Below are positions 1-5,925 of a stretch of 5,961 bases of DNA, piece by piece; the first letter of the stretch is position 1, and each line of letters begins with the position of its first letter. This DNA is from Chloroflexota bacterium (lineage in GTDB: Bacteria; Chloroflexota; Dehalococcoidia; Lucifugimonadales; Lucifugimonadaceae): NCBI GenBank assembly GCA_009837685.1, contig VXTA01000222.1:1-5961 (forward strand), read 5' to 3'. Below the pieces are notes generated by a model. The model worked only from the letters and a program-made list of their open reading frames with translations, was not told the origin of the DNA and made no database searches. The translations under genes were made by a program, and so were the position numbers.

Positions 1-123
1 CGGTGGCTCGAAAGCCTTGCGCCGACGCGCCTCAGAAATGATGCCTTCGTGCTGAACGCTACGGGTGAATCGACGCAGCATCGCCTCGAAGCTCTCACCC
101 TCTCGATTCTTTACCTCTACCAA
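1..123 (-). CDS. rpsU: 30S ribosomal protein S21 (partial, N-terminal 41 residues)
   Basis: S21 is a small, very basic protein of the 30S subunit that helps the subunit engage mRNA during initiation. The visible 41 residues run from a TTG start to the left edge of the window, and the C-terminus lies outside. They carry the S21 pattern: a short beta start (MVEVKNREGESFE) followed by LRRFTRSV, then the ISEARRR helix and KAFEPP. Full S21 is about 60-70 residues, so roughly two thirds is present. The frame has a stop at 181-183 and no in-frame ATG or GTG before the conserved core. TTG at 121-123 is the only usable start, and an AGGAG lies 12 bases upstream of it. The gene follows gltX on the same strand after 85 bases. 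The family call is from recognisable sequence; operon membership is inferred. Confidence 0.9.
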   Translation of the reverse strand, partial: MVEVKNREGESFEAMLRRFTRSVQHEGIISEARRRKAFEPP

Positions 124-135
124 CTGAAATCGTTT

Positions 136-140
136 CTCCT
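136..140 (-). promoter_or_regulatory. Shine-Dalgarno site of rpsU
   Basis: The minus strand reads AGGAG here, 12 bases before the TTG start at 123-121. The spacing is longer than the usual 5-9. It still supports TTG as the start, because no other start codon exists in this frame before the conserved S21 sequence. Confidence 0.55.
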
Positions 141-180
141 GTGGTCGAACCCGTTCTGATCCGTGGAAAGCGGGTTTACA

Positions 181-198
181 TTACCGTATCGATGGTAA
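181..198. other. Small hairpin in the gltX-rpsU gap
   Basis: The arms TTACC (181-185) and GGTAA (194-198) pair around a short loop containing ATCGAT. As minus-strand RNA this gives a 5-bp stem, then an A/C mismatch. No T-run follows on the minus strand, so it does not look like an intrinsic terminator. It may be weak processing or attenuation structure, or chance. Confidence 0.25.
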
Positions 199-208
199 CA
201 CCTGAGCC

Positions 209-1717
209 TTAACCGTTACGATTTTCGACGTGCTTTTCGAACATCGCCAAGCCTTTTTGCAGTCGTGCCAAAGTCCGCTCACGTCCCAGAACCTCTATCG
301 ACTCGAACAACGGAGGAGCGATACGCTTCGCGGTCATCGCAACGCGGATCGGAGTGAAAAGCTGTCCCGCTTTTAAGCCAGTGGTCGCAGTCAAACCGCG
401 CAGCGTGCTCTCGATCTCTTCAGTCGTAAACGGCTCGACAGAAGTTAGGGCACCGATGCTGCTGTTTAACGCAGTTACGACCATCTCTTCATCCATACGT
501 CGCCCGATCATCTCCTCCGGGTTCGGATCGACTTCGTCCACGAAGAGGAAATCAATCAGCTCAACAACGTCCGGTAGCACCTTTATTCGTTCCCGCAGCA
601 CGGGCACCATCGCCTTGACAACCGAGCGATCTATCGGACGGTCAACCTCTTCAGACAACCCACCTTCCTCTTCCGGTCGCTCTAAATAGGGCAGCATCAT
701 CTCGGCAAGCACATCCTCATCAGCCTTGATGATGTGCTGCTGGTTCATCCACTCCAGCTTCTGCGCGCTGAACTTCGCCGGATGCGACAATATCCGCCCG
801 ATCTCGAATCTTGACGCAATCTCACCACGCGTCATCACCTCCGTATCGTCCCCCGGCGACCACCCGAGCAGCGCGAGATAATTCAGCACTGCGTCTGGCG
901 TGTAACCCGCATCCCGATACTCCAATGCCGACTGCGCTCCATGACGCTTGCTGAGCTTGGCACCGTCCTGCGCGGTGATCAACGGCACATGCACATACTT
1001 CGGTGTCGGTATGCCGAGTGCCTCCTGAATCAAGACGTGGCGCGGCAGACTCGGTATCCACTCTTCACCGCGAATGACGTGCGTTATTCCCATCTCATAG
1101 TCGTCAACAACATGCGCGAGATGGTAGGTCGGGAACCCATCGGATTTCAAAATGACAAAGTCCTGTAGCAACGAAAGGTCGAACCTCAACCCGCCCCGCA
1201 CCTCGTCCTCAACCGAAACATCGCCGTGGTCAGGCACCTTGAACCGCACTACAACGTCAAGACCCTTGTCTCGCGACTCCTGGATCTGCTCCGGCGTCCG
1301 GTATCGACCTCGGTTGTCATACCCGGGAGCTTGCCCTGCCGCCTGCTGACGTTGCCGCAACGCCGCCAGTTCCTCGGCCTGCGTGTCATCGTAGTAAGCA
1401 GCACCAGAATCAATCAGCTTTTCCGCCGCGTCAGCATAGAGTTCCAACCGCTCCGACTGTGTGTAAGGCGCATACGGTCCCCCGATATCCGGCCCCTCGT
1501 CCAAATCCAGACCAAGCCAATTCAGCGACTCTTTGATGTGCCACTCGGCATCAGGATCGTACCGGTTCTGGTCCGTATCTTCGATCCGAAGGATGAACTG
1601 ACCGCCAGTCTTGCGGGCAAGAAACCAGTCGTATAACGCGGTGCGAAGACCGCCGATGTGCATCACTCCGGTAGGGCTTGGAGCAAAGCGAACGCGTGCG
1701 GGAATTTGTGTAGTCAT
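209..1717 (-). CDS. gltX: Glutamyl-tRNA synthetase (class I)
   Basis: This cytoplasmic enzyme attaches glutamate to tRNA-Glu using ATP. The 502 residues match the usual bacterial length (about 470-500). The N-terminal Rossmann catalytic domain carries the class I HIGH-type signature PSPTGVMHIGG (residues 14-23), and RIEDTD follows at 44-49. The stem-contact region includes GEEW and P-RH-L near 217-229. The second class I signature is KLSKRHG (254-260), the usual KMSKS variant for this enzyme. The C-terminal helical anticodon-binding region ends with GQLFTPIRVAMT (451-462) and LGRERTLARL. No zinc-binding cysteine cluster is present. ATG at 1717-1715 gives a normal N-terminus. It lies 18 bases after the rluD stop with only a weak GGA upstream, so it is probably co-transcribed with rluD. 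The sequence alone does not show whether it is discriminating or also charges tRNA-Gln for a GatCAB route. Confidence 0.97.
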   Translation of the reverse strand: MTTQIPARVRFAPSPTGVMHIGGLRTALYDWFLARKTGGQFILRIEDTDQNRYDPDAEWHIKESLNWLGLDLDEGPDIGGPYAPYTQSERLELYADAAEKLIDSGAAYYDDTQAEELAALRQRQQAAGQAPGYDNRGRYRTPEQIQESRDKGLDVVVRFKVPDHGDVSVEDEVRGGLRFDLSLLQDFVILKSDGFPTYHLAHVVDDYEMGITHVIRGEEWIPSLPRHVLIQEALGIPTPKYVHVPLITAQDGAKLSKRHGAQSALEYRDAGYTPDAVLNYLALLGWSPGDDTEVMTRGEIASRFEIGRILSHPAKFSAQKLEWMNQQHIIKADEDVLAEMMLPYLERPEEEGGLSEEVDRPIDRSVVKAMVPVLRERIKVLPDVVELIDFLFVDEVDPNPEEMIGRRMDEEMVVTALNSSIGALTSVEPFTTEEIESTLRGLTATTGLKAGQLFTPIRVAMTAKRIAPPLFESIEVLGRERTLARLQKGLAMFEKHVENRNG

Positions 1718-1735
1718 ACTATCCAGATTAGACGA

Positions 1736-2710
1736 TTAACGTGGGGAATAGCCTACGGCTGTAAAAGCAATGCTGGATGGCGCACCGATCATCGCCTGCG
1801 TACGCGCCAGATCACGCGGCAAATCAGACGTAAACTCAAGACCTTCTCCCGTAATTGGATGCTTGAAACTCAGCCGGTTAGCATGCAAAAACTGCCTGCG
1901 AAGGGGTATCTCTGGCAGGATGACACCGTAAACCGGATCACCAAGAATCGGGTAGCCAATGGCTTGCATATGGACGCGTATCTGATGCGTACGTCCCGTC
2001 TCCAGCTTCAGATTAACCATCGAGAACGATTTGCCGAACGCATGGAACCCCGCCGCAAACGCGAAACGAGTCCGCGCTGGCCTTCCATTCGGGACGACCG
2101 CCTGCCGAGTTCTGATCGTCGGATGGCGTCCGATCGGACGGTCTATCACCCCTCGTCGCCCAGTAAATCTGCCAACAAGCATCGCAACATACCGCCGGTC
2201 AACCTCGCGCTCTTTGATCGCCGCGGATAGGGCAGTAGCCGCATCTGCAGTTCGAGCAACCACCATCAATCCCGAAGTATCTGCATCAAGCCGATGCACG
2301 ATCCCAGGCCGTTCAGCCGGTTTCAACTCTGCAAGCTCGGGGAATATCGCCAAAAGCCCGTTCACTAACGTTTTGTCTTGTCGACCCGCTCCAGCGTGAA
2401 CCGCTATCCCAGCAGGCTTATCAACGACGATCACATGCTCATCTTCGTAGGGAACACCGAAATCTAGGTTTTGAGGCAACGGTGCTGCGTCGGGCAGCGC
2501 AGGTCCAGGAGCATCGAACTCCACGAGGTCACCCGCATCCACCTTTGCCGAAGGCGTGACAATCGCTTTTCCGTTAACCCTCGCCGCACCCGATCGGATC
2601 AGCCGCTGCACCTCGGTCCGCGACAGACCGGAAACTTCGTGCCGAATAAATAGATCGAGACGGATCGGCAACCCTTCGCCATCAAGCTCGAATGTCAGTT
2701 TCGGAGACAT
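1736..2710 (-). CDS. rluD: RluD-like 23S rRNA pseudouridine synthase (RluA family, S4 domain)
   Basis: RluA-family enzymes isomerise uridine to pseudouridine in structured RNA. RluD itself acts on the helix 69 loop of 23S rRNA. From ATG at 2710 the protein has 324 residues, typical for RluD/RluC types. An N-terminal S4 RNA-binding domain (about residues 12-65: LDLFIRHEV, then RSGAARVNGK) precedes the catalytic domain. The catalytic motif HRLDADTSGL is at about 139-148, with the conserved Asp in HRLD. GRTHQIRVH is at about 239-247, followed by GYPILGDPVYG. An in-frame TTG at 2716 would add two residues. ATG is preferred, although neither start has a clear Shine-Dalgarno site. The start lies inside the 3' end of lspA (29-base overlap), which suggests translational coupling. 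The family is certain; the exact uridine target is not, because RluC-like enzymes share all these motifs. Confidence 0.93.
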   Translation of the reverse strand: MSPKLTFELDGEGLPIRLDLFIRHEVSGLSRTEVQRLIRSGAARVNGKAIVTPSAKVDAGDLVEFDAPGPALPDAAPLPQNLDFGVPYEDEHVIVVDKPAGIAVHAGAGRQDKTLVNGLLAIFPELAELKPAERPGIVHRLDADTSGLMVVARTADAATALSAAIKEREVDRRYVAMLVGRFTGRRGVIDRPIGRHPTIRTRQAVVPNGRPARTRFAFAAGFHAFGKSFSMVNLKLETGRTHQIRVHMQAIGYPILGDPVYGVILPEIPLRRQFLHANRLSFKHPITGEGLEFTSDLPRDLARTQAMIGAPSSIAFTAVGYSPR

Positions 2711-3245
2711 TAGCAATGGATCGATTCAACGTCCCATATCGCATCGCATCGGCACACTTCGGACAACCGATACCAGCGTGAACGGTAGCAGCAGGAGTAG
2801 AAACCGCTGCTGATTCTTCTTCCCGATGGTTGAAGAAATACCAAACCATCAACACCATACCGACCGAGATAGCAGAGTCCGCAACATTGAATATCGGCCA
2901 TGGTCCCACATCGAGAAAGTCGGTCACATACCCCTGCTGCAACCGGTCCAAAAGATTCCCGAGCGCACCCCCAAGTTGCAACCCCAACGCCAAACGCAAC
3001 ACGAAAGATCTCGCACCCGTAGTTGCATACACCCACAGCAAAACCCCCACCGCGAACAACGCCACAAAACTCAGAACATTGTTATGCCCCTGAAACAGAC
3101 TGAAAGCCGTTCCAGTATTCCGAGCGTGAGTGATCCGCAAAAACCCTTCATCCGGCCACGATTGCCCCCAGTCCAACCACGCAACAATTACTGACTTCGT
3201 AGACTGATCGAGAAGCAAAACAACCACCGCCAAAACCCAAAGCAT
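2682..3245 (-). CDS. lspA: Lipoprotein signal peptidase (signal peptidase II)
   Basis: LspA is an inner-membrane aspartyl protease that cleaves prolipoproteins in front of the lipid-modified cysteine. From ATG at 3245 it has 187 residues and four hydrophobic segments. Visible motifs are DQSTK (13-17) in the first segment, ARNTGTAF (41-48), GALGNLLDR (93-101), and the two catalytic aspartates D109 in GYVTDF and D123 in FNVADS. The frame stays open upstream, with a further ATG at 3356 and a GTG at 3389. I prefer 3245: MLWVLAVVVLLLDQ matches the compact N-terminus of the family, GGCGGAG stands 4 bases before it, and the longer versions would translate a repeat-like palindrome. After the last membrane segment comes an unusual tail of about 48 residues with a lone CPKC pair. 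Its last codons overlap the rluD start. The function is secure; the start is moderately secure. Confidence 0.92.
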   Translation of the reverse strand: MLWVLAVVVLLLDQSTKSVIVAWLDWGQSWPDEGFLRITHARNTGTAFSLFQGHNNVLSFVALFAVGVLLWVYATTGARSFVLRLALGLQLGGALGNLLDRLQQGYVTDFLDVGPWPIFNVADSAISVGMVLMVWYFFNHREEESAAVSTPAATVHAGIGCPKCADAMRYGTLNRSIANVSETDIRA

Positions 3246-3249
3246 CCAA

Positions 3250-3256
3250 CTCCGCC
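3250..3256 (-). promoter_or_regulatory. Shine-Dalgarno site supporting the short lspA start
   Basis: The minus strand reads GGCGGAG, ending 4 bases before ATG 3245-3243. The upstream candidates are less well served. ATG 3356 has only GTGAG one base away, and GTG 3389 has no purine-rich site. This tips the lspA start toward 3245. Confidence 0.45.
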
Positions 3257-3291
3257 GAACCCAAAAATCCCAAGCTCGATACCCAATTCCC

Positions 3292-3334
3292 CGCACTCTG
3301 TCATTCTCACGTAGGCGGGAATCCGCAGAGCGCG
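3292..3334. repeat. Nested imperfect palindrome with ATTC..GCGGGAAT core (dispersed-repeat-like)
   Basis: The inner arms ATTCTCAC (3303-3310) and GCGGGAAT (3315-3322) flank the loop GTAG. The outer arms CGCACTCTG (3292-3300) and CAGAGCGCG (3326-3334) enclose them. Read as minus-strand RNA, the outer stem is 9 bp with one G-U pair. The inner stem is 8 positions with one G-U pair and one A-C mismatch. The GTAGGCGGGAATCC core resembles the short palindromic repeats dispersed in many bacterial genomes (compare the Neisseria dRS3 core, ATTCCC..GGGAAT). Only one copy lies in this window, so repeat status is inferred from resemblance. It sits between the divergent promoter region and the preferred lspA start, in a frame open to lspA. 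Confidence 0.6.
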
Positions 3335-3383
3335 CTTCTTCATGACCAGCAGACATACTCACGATTTTAAGACCACCTACCCC

Positions 3384-3445
3384 AATCACAGTTCATCACC
3401 CAAAATCACAGCAATCACAATTCAAAAAACAGCGATCATAGTTCA
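3384..3445. repeat. Three degenerate 12-mer direct repeats (RATCAYARTTCA) in the divergent promoter region
   Basis: The copies are AATCACAGTTCA (3384-3395), AATCACAATTCA (3413-3424) and GATCATAGTTCA (3434-3445). The last two extend to a 19-base unit (3409-3427 and 3430-3448) with 16 of 19 positions identical and 21 bp spacing, and all three differences are transitions. Shorter ATCAC or ATCAT words start at 3385, 3395, 3405, 3414 and 3435, close to 10-bp phase. The array lies between lspA and the threonine aldolase gene and overlaps the candidate promoter elements of both. It could be an operator array or decayed tandem duplication in A/C-rich DNA. Confidence 0.5.
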
Positions 3446-3449
3446 AAAT
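3421..3449 (+). promoter_or_regulatory. Candidate promoter for the threonine aldolase gene
   Basis: TTCAAA (3421-3426) and CAAAAT (3444-3449) are each 4 of 6 to the -35 and -10 consensus, with a 17 bp spacer. The start would be near 3456, about 31 bases before the ATG. Both elements fall at the ends of the 12-mer repeat copies. In A-rich DNA such matches are common, so this is tentative. Confidence 0.2.
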
Positions 3450-3462
3450 AAGACTCACACAA
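3435..3462 (-). promoter_or_regulatory. Candidate sigma-70-type promoter for the lspA-rluD-gltX cluster
   Basis: On the minus strand TATGAT (3440-3435) matches the -10 consensus at 5 of 6 positions. TTGTGT (3462-3457) is a weak -35 at 16 bp spacing. The -10 box lies inside the third 12-mer repeat copy. Transcription would start near 3428 and give a leader of about 180 bases containing the palindrome at 3292-3334. Confidence 0.3.
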
Positions 3463-3486
3463 CCAACCACCAGGAGCCATCTGATC

Positions 3487-4533
3487 ATGGAAGTTCGTGT
3501 AGACCTGCGTAGCGATACCGTCACAATGCCGTCGCCCGAAATGCGGCGCGCCATCTACGAAGCCGAAGTCGGCGACGACGTATACGGCGACGACCCATCC
3601 GTCAACGAGCTTGAGGAAAAATCGGCGGAGATGCTCGGCAAAGAAGCCGGACTATTTGTCACCTCAGGCACGCAGGGCAATCTCGTCTCGATGCTCGCAC
3701 ACTGCGGCAGGGGAGACGAGGTGCTAGTAGGCGACCGTTCGCACATCTTCTCCAGCGAAGCCGGCGGTGCGAGTGTCCTTGGCGGACTCTTCCTATACCC
3801 CATAAAAACGGATCGCCATGGGTTCTTGGAACCCGACGTCATCCGCGCAGCTACCAAACCTCACGACTACCACGTACCACCGACCAGACTCCTCTGCATC
3901 GAGAACACCCACAACCAGATGAGCGGACAACCCCTCACCGCCGAGCAGACCCACGCCATGGCCGATGCCGCACGCGAAGGCGGAATGAACGTCCACATCG
4001 ACGGCGCACGCATCTTCAACGCCGCCGTAAGCCTCGGCGTCGACGTCAAAGAACTCGTAGCCCCCGCTGACTCCGCAACCTTCTGCCTCTCCAAAGGGCT
4101 GTCTTGTCCCGTCGGCAGCGTCGTCGTCGGAAGTCAAGACTTCATCAACCACACCCGACGTTGGCGCAAGATGCTCGGTGCAGGAATGCGACAAGTAGGC
4201 GTCATCGCCGCCGCAGGCATCTACTCGCTTGACAACATGATCGAACGCCTCGACGAAGACCACGCAAACGCCAAGAGGCTCGCCCAAGGACTCGCCGAAA
4301 TCGACGGCATCAGCGTCGACCCCGACAACATCCACTCCAACATCGTCTTCTTCCAGATCCCGCCCGGCAGCGGCAGCGCCATCTCAGCAAACCTCAAAGA
4401 GCGAGGCATCCTAGTCAACGCCGGCGACCCCATGATGCGAATGGTCACCCACTACGGCATATCTTCCGAAGACATCGACTACACCCTGGTAGCCATGCAA
4501 CAGCACTTCCGTCAAGCCGCCGCCGCGGCGTAG
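3487..4533 (+). CDS. ltaE: Low-specificity L-threonine aldolase (PLP-dependent)
   Basis: This cytoplasmic, pyridoxal-phosphate-dependent, fold-type I enzyme cleaves L-threonine or L-allo-threonine to glycine and acetaldehyde. The 348 residues fit the family length (about 330-350). Recognisable features in order are DLRSDTVTMPSPEM (6-19), GDDVYGDDPSVN (29-40), the phosphate-binding SGTQGN (60-65), H86 at the ring-stacking histidine position, ENTHN (139-143), HIDGARIFNA (170-179), and the cofactor lysine K203 in CLSKGLSCPVGS. WRKMLGAGMRQVGVIAAAGIY and, near the C-terminus, R318 in MRMVTH follow. All expected active-site residues are present. ATG at 3487 follows AGGAG (3472-3476) by 10 bases and begins right at the conserved N-terminus. 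The gene stands alone on the plus strand and is strongly C-rich on its coding strand. It ends in five alanines encoded by a GCC/GCG run. The enzyme class is secure; the stereochemical preference is not readable. Confidence 0.95.
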   Translation: MEVRVDLRSDTVTMPSPEMRRAIYEAEVGDDVYGDDPSVNELEEKSAEMLGKEAGLFVTSGTQGNLVSMLAHCGRGDEVLVGDRSHIFSSEAGGASVLGGLFLYPIKTDRHGFLEPDVIRAATKPHDYHVPPTRLLCIENTHNQMSGQPLTAEQTHAMADAAREGGMNVHIDGARIFNAAVSLGVDVKELVAPADSATFCLSKGLSCPVGSVVVGSQDFINHTRRWRKMLGAGMRQVGVIAAAGIYSLDNMIERLDEDHANAKRLAQGLAEIDGISVDPDNIHSNIVFFQIPPGSGSAISANLKERGILVNAGDPMMRMVTHYGISSEDIDYTLVAMQQHFRQAAAAA

Positions 4534-4545
4534 AGGTGCTTGGCT

Positions 4546-5877
4546 TTAATCGCCAGTGTCGTAGCGTTCCCCCCACCAATACCGCAACCGCTCGCCGATC
4601 TGCTTCTCCGCTCCCAACTCACCCGGCTCGTAAAACTGACTTCCCTGTAATTTCTCGGGCAGATTCTCCGACGGCTTGAAATGCCCCGGCGCGTCGTGTG
4701 GGTATTGGTAGTCCTTGCCGTATCCCATGTTCTCCATGAGTCGCGTCGGCGCGTTGCGAAGGTGCATCGGAACGGGTTCGTCGCGACTCGCGCGCACCAA
4801 TCCCAGCGCTTTGTCAATCGCTAGATACGCCGAATTCGATTTAGGGGCGGAGGCCAAGAAGATCGTCGCCTCCGCAAGCGGGATACGACCTTCCGGCATA
4901 CCGATGAAACTCACCGCTTGCTGAGCCGCGACCGCCACGGCGAGTCCGTTAGGGTTGGCTAAACCGATGTCCTCAGCTGCTAAGATAACGAGCCTGCGCG
5001 CGATGAACATCGGATCCTCTCCAGCATCTATCATCCTCGCGAGGTAGTAAATCGCAGCATCCGGATCAGAAGCGCGCACACTCTTGATAAACGCCGAGAT
5101 CGTGTCGTAGTGCATATCGCCGAGCCGATCGTATCGTGATCGTTTCTCGATCGCCTGCTCAACCAAGTCGACAGTGACGATTCGCCTCCCGTCTTCTTCG
5201 GGAGCCGATTCGACCGCGATCTCCAGCGCATTCAAAGCAGACCTCGCATCGCCATTCGACGCGCTCAGAAGAAATGAACGCGCTTCGTCGTTCAACATAG
5301 GATTAGCCGCTGCCAATCCCCGCTCCAAATCGGTGAGGGCAGAGTCGATGATGCGATTCATGCCGTCATCGTCTATCGACTCCATTGTGTAGACCCGAGT
5401 CCTGGAGAGAAGCGGCGCGATCACCTCGAAAGACGGATTTTCGGTTGTTGCGCCAATAAGAATGAACGTGCCAGCCTCCACATGAGGTAATAGCGCATCC
5501 TGCTGAGATTTTGAGAAGCGGTGGATCTCGTCGATAAAGAGTATCGTCCGAGTACCTGTTGCACCGATCCGGTGCTGCGCGTCCGCGGCTTCTTTCCTAA
5601 TATCCCGAACACCCGAAGTAACTGCCGATAATTCCGCAAAATAACTCTTGGTAACACCCGAAATCAGCTGCGCCAGAGTCGTCTTGCCACTACCGGGTGG
5701 CCCCCACAGGATCGTGTAGTGAAGCCGATCGCGCTCAATCATGCGACGCACAACACGCCCGGCCCCGACGAGTTTCTCCTGCCCCACGAACTCGTCGAGA
5801 TTCCTCGGTCGCATGCGCGTCGCCAGAGGTGCTTGGCGATTGAGGATCGCCCGTCTTCTGTCGTCGAACAGAGTCAT
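4546..5877 (-). CDS. rarA: RarA/MgsA AAA+ ATPase (replication-associated recombination protein A)
   Basis: RarA is a homotetrameric DNA-dependent ATPase related to clamp-loader subunits (eukaryotic WRNIP1/Mgs1). It acts at stalled replication forks. The 443 residues match the usual length. Visible features are MRPRNLDEFVGQEKLVG (22-38), Walker A GPPGSGKT (59-66), the family-specific AVTSGV (85-90), Walker B ILFIDEIHRF (112-121), sensor 1 GATTENPSFE (142-151), the arginine-finger region LLSRTRV (157-163) and sensor 2 in GDARSALNALE (209-219). The C-terminal tetramerisation region includes RRLVILAAEDIGLANP (294-309), FLASAPKSN and VPMHLRNAPT (369-378). ATG at 5877 gives the expected short lead into APLATRMRP. 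The frame has no stop between the ATG and the right edge of the window, but also no ATG, GTG or TTG there. No Shine-Dalgarno site precedes the ATG. The gene is convergent with the aldolase (12-base gap) without an evident terminator. Confidence 0.95.
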   Translation of the reverse strand: MTLFDDRRRAILNRQAPLATRMRPRNLDEFVGQEKLVGAGRVVRRMIERDRLHYTILWGPPGSGKTTLAQLISGVTKSYFAELSAVTSGVRDIRKEAADAQHRIGATGTRTILFIDEIHRFSKSQQDALLPHVEAGTFILIGATTENPSFEVIAPLLSRTRVYTMESIDDDGMNRIIDSALTDLERGLAAANPMLNDEARSFLLSASNGDARSALNALEIAVESAPEEDGRRIVTVDLVEQAIEKRSRYDRLGDMHYDTISAFIKSVRASDPDAAIYYLARMIDAGEDPMFIARRLVILAAEDIGLANPNGLAVAVAAQQAVSFIGMPEGRIPLAEATIFLASAPKSNSAYLAIDKALGLVRASRDEPVPMHLRNAPTRLMENMGYGKDYQYPHDAPGHFKPSENLPEKLQGSQFYEPGELGAEKQIGERLRYWWGERYDTGD

Positions 5878-5899
5878 GACTGAAAAGGTAAACGACTTC

Positions 5900-5925
5900 C
5901 GCAGACCGCGACGTTTCGGTCCGCG
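5900..5925 (-). other. Stem-loop upstream of rarA
   Basis: On the minus strand CGCGGACCG (5925-5917) and CGGTCTGCG (5908-5900) form a 9-bp stem with one G-U pair and an 8-base loop. It ends 22 bases before the rarA ATG. The G-U position is an A/C mismatch on the plus strand, so the structure is better as rarA leader RNA. No T-run follows that would make it a terminator in the rarA direction: TTTACCTTTTC comes several bases later and is interrupted. The remaining bases from 5878 to 5961 show no supported gene. Confidence 0.4.

Noticed and set aside
1226..1636. 136-codon open frame on the plus strand opposite gltX
   Set aside because: It overlaps the conserved catalytic half of gltX, lacks a ribosome site and resembles no known family.
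1658..2230. 190-codon open frame on the plus strand opposite rluD and the gltX start
   Set aside because: It is antisense to well-conserved rluD codons, has a scrambled basic composition and no recognisable domain, and its boundaries follow the sense gene's codon bias.
2682..3389. lspA called from the GTG at 3389 or the ATG at 3356
   Set aside because: Both versions translate the palindromic repeat-like element and lack a well-placed ribosome site. The ATG at 3245 has GGCGGAG upstream and gives a family-typical N-terminus. The longer forms remain possible.
3384..3448. Possible CRISPR array
   Set aside because: The units are 12-19 bases, degenerate and unevenly spaced at 29 and 21 bp. They have no 30-40 base spacers and no cas gene nearby.
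3793..4335. 180-codon acidic open frame antisense to the threonine aldolase gene
   Set aside because: Its Val/Asp/Gly-rich composition is the expected reverse reading of a C-rich third-position gene. There is no domain and no independent start signal.
4511..4550. Bidirectional terminator between the aldolase and rarA genes
   Set aside because: AAGCC (4514-4518) and GGCTT (4542-4546) could pair, but only over 5 bp with a loop of more than 20 bases. The CGCCGCGGCG palindrome (4521-4530) leaves no usable loop. No T-run is present in either direction.
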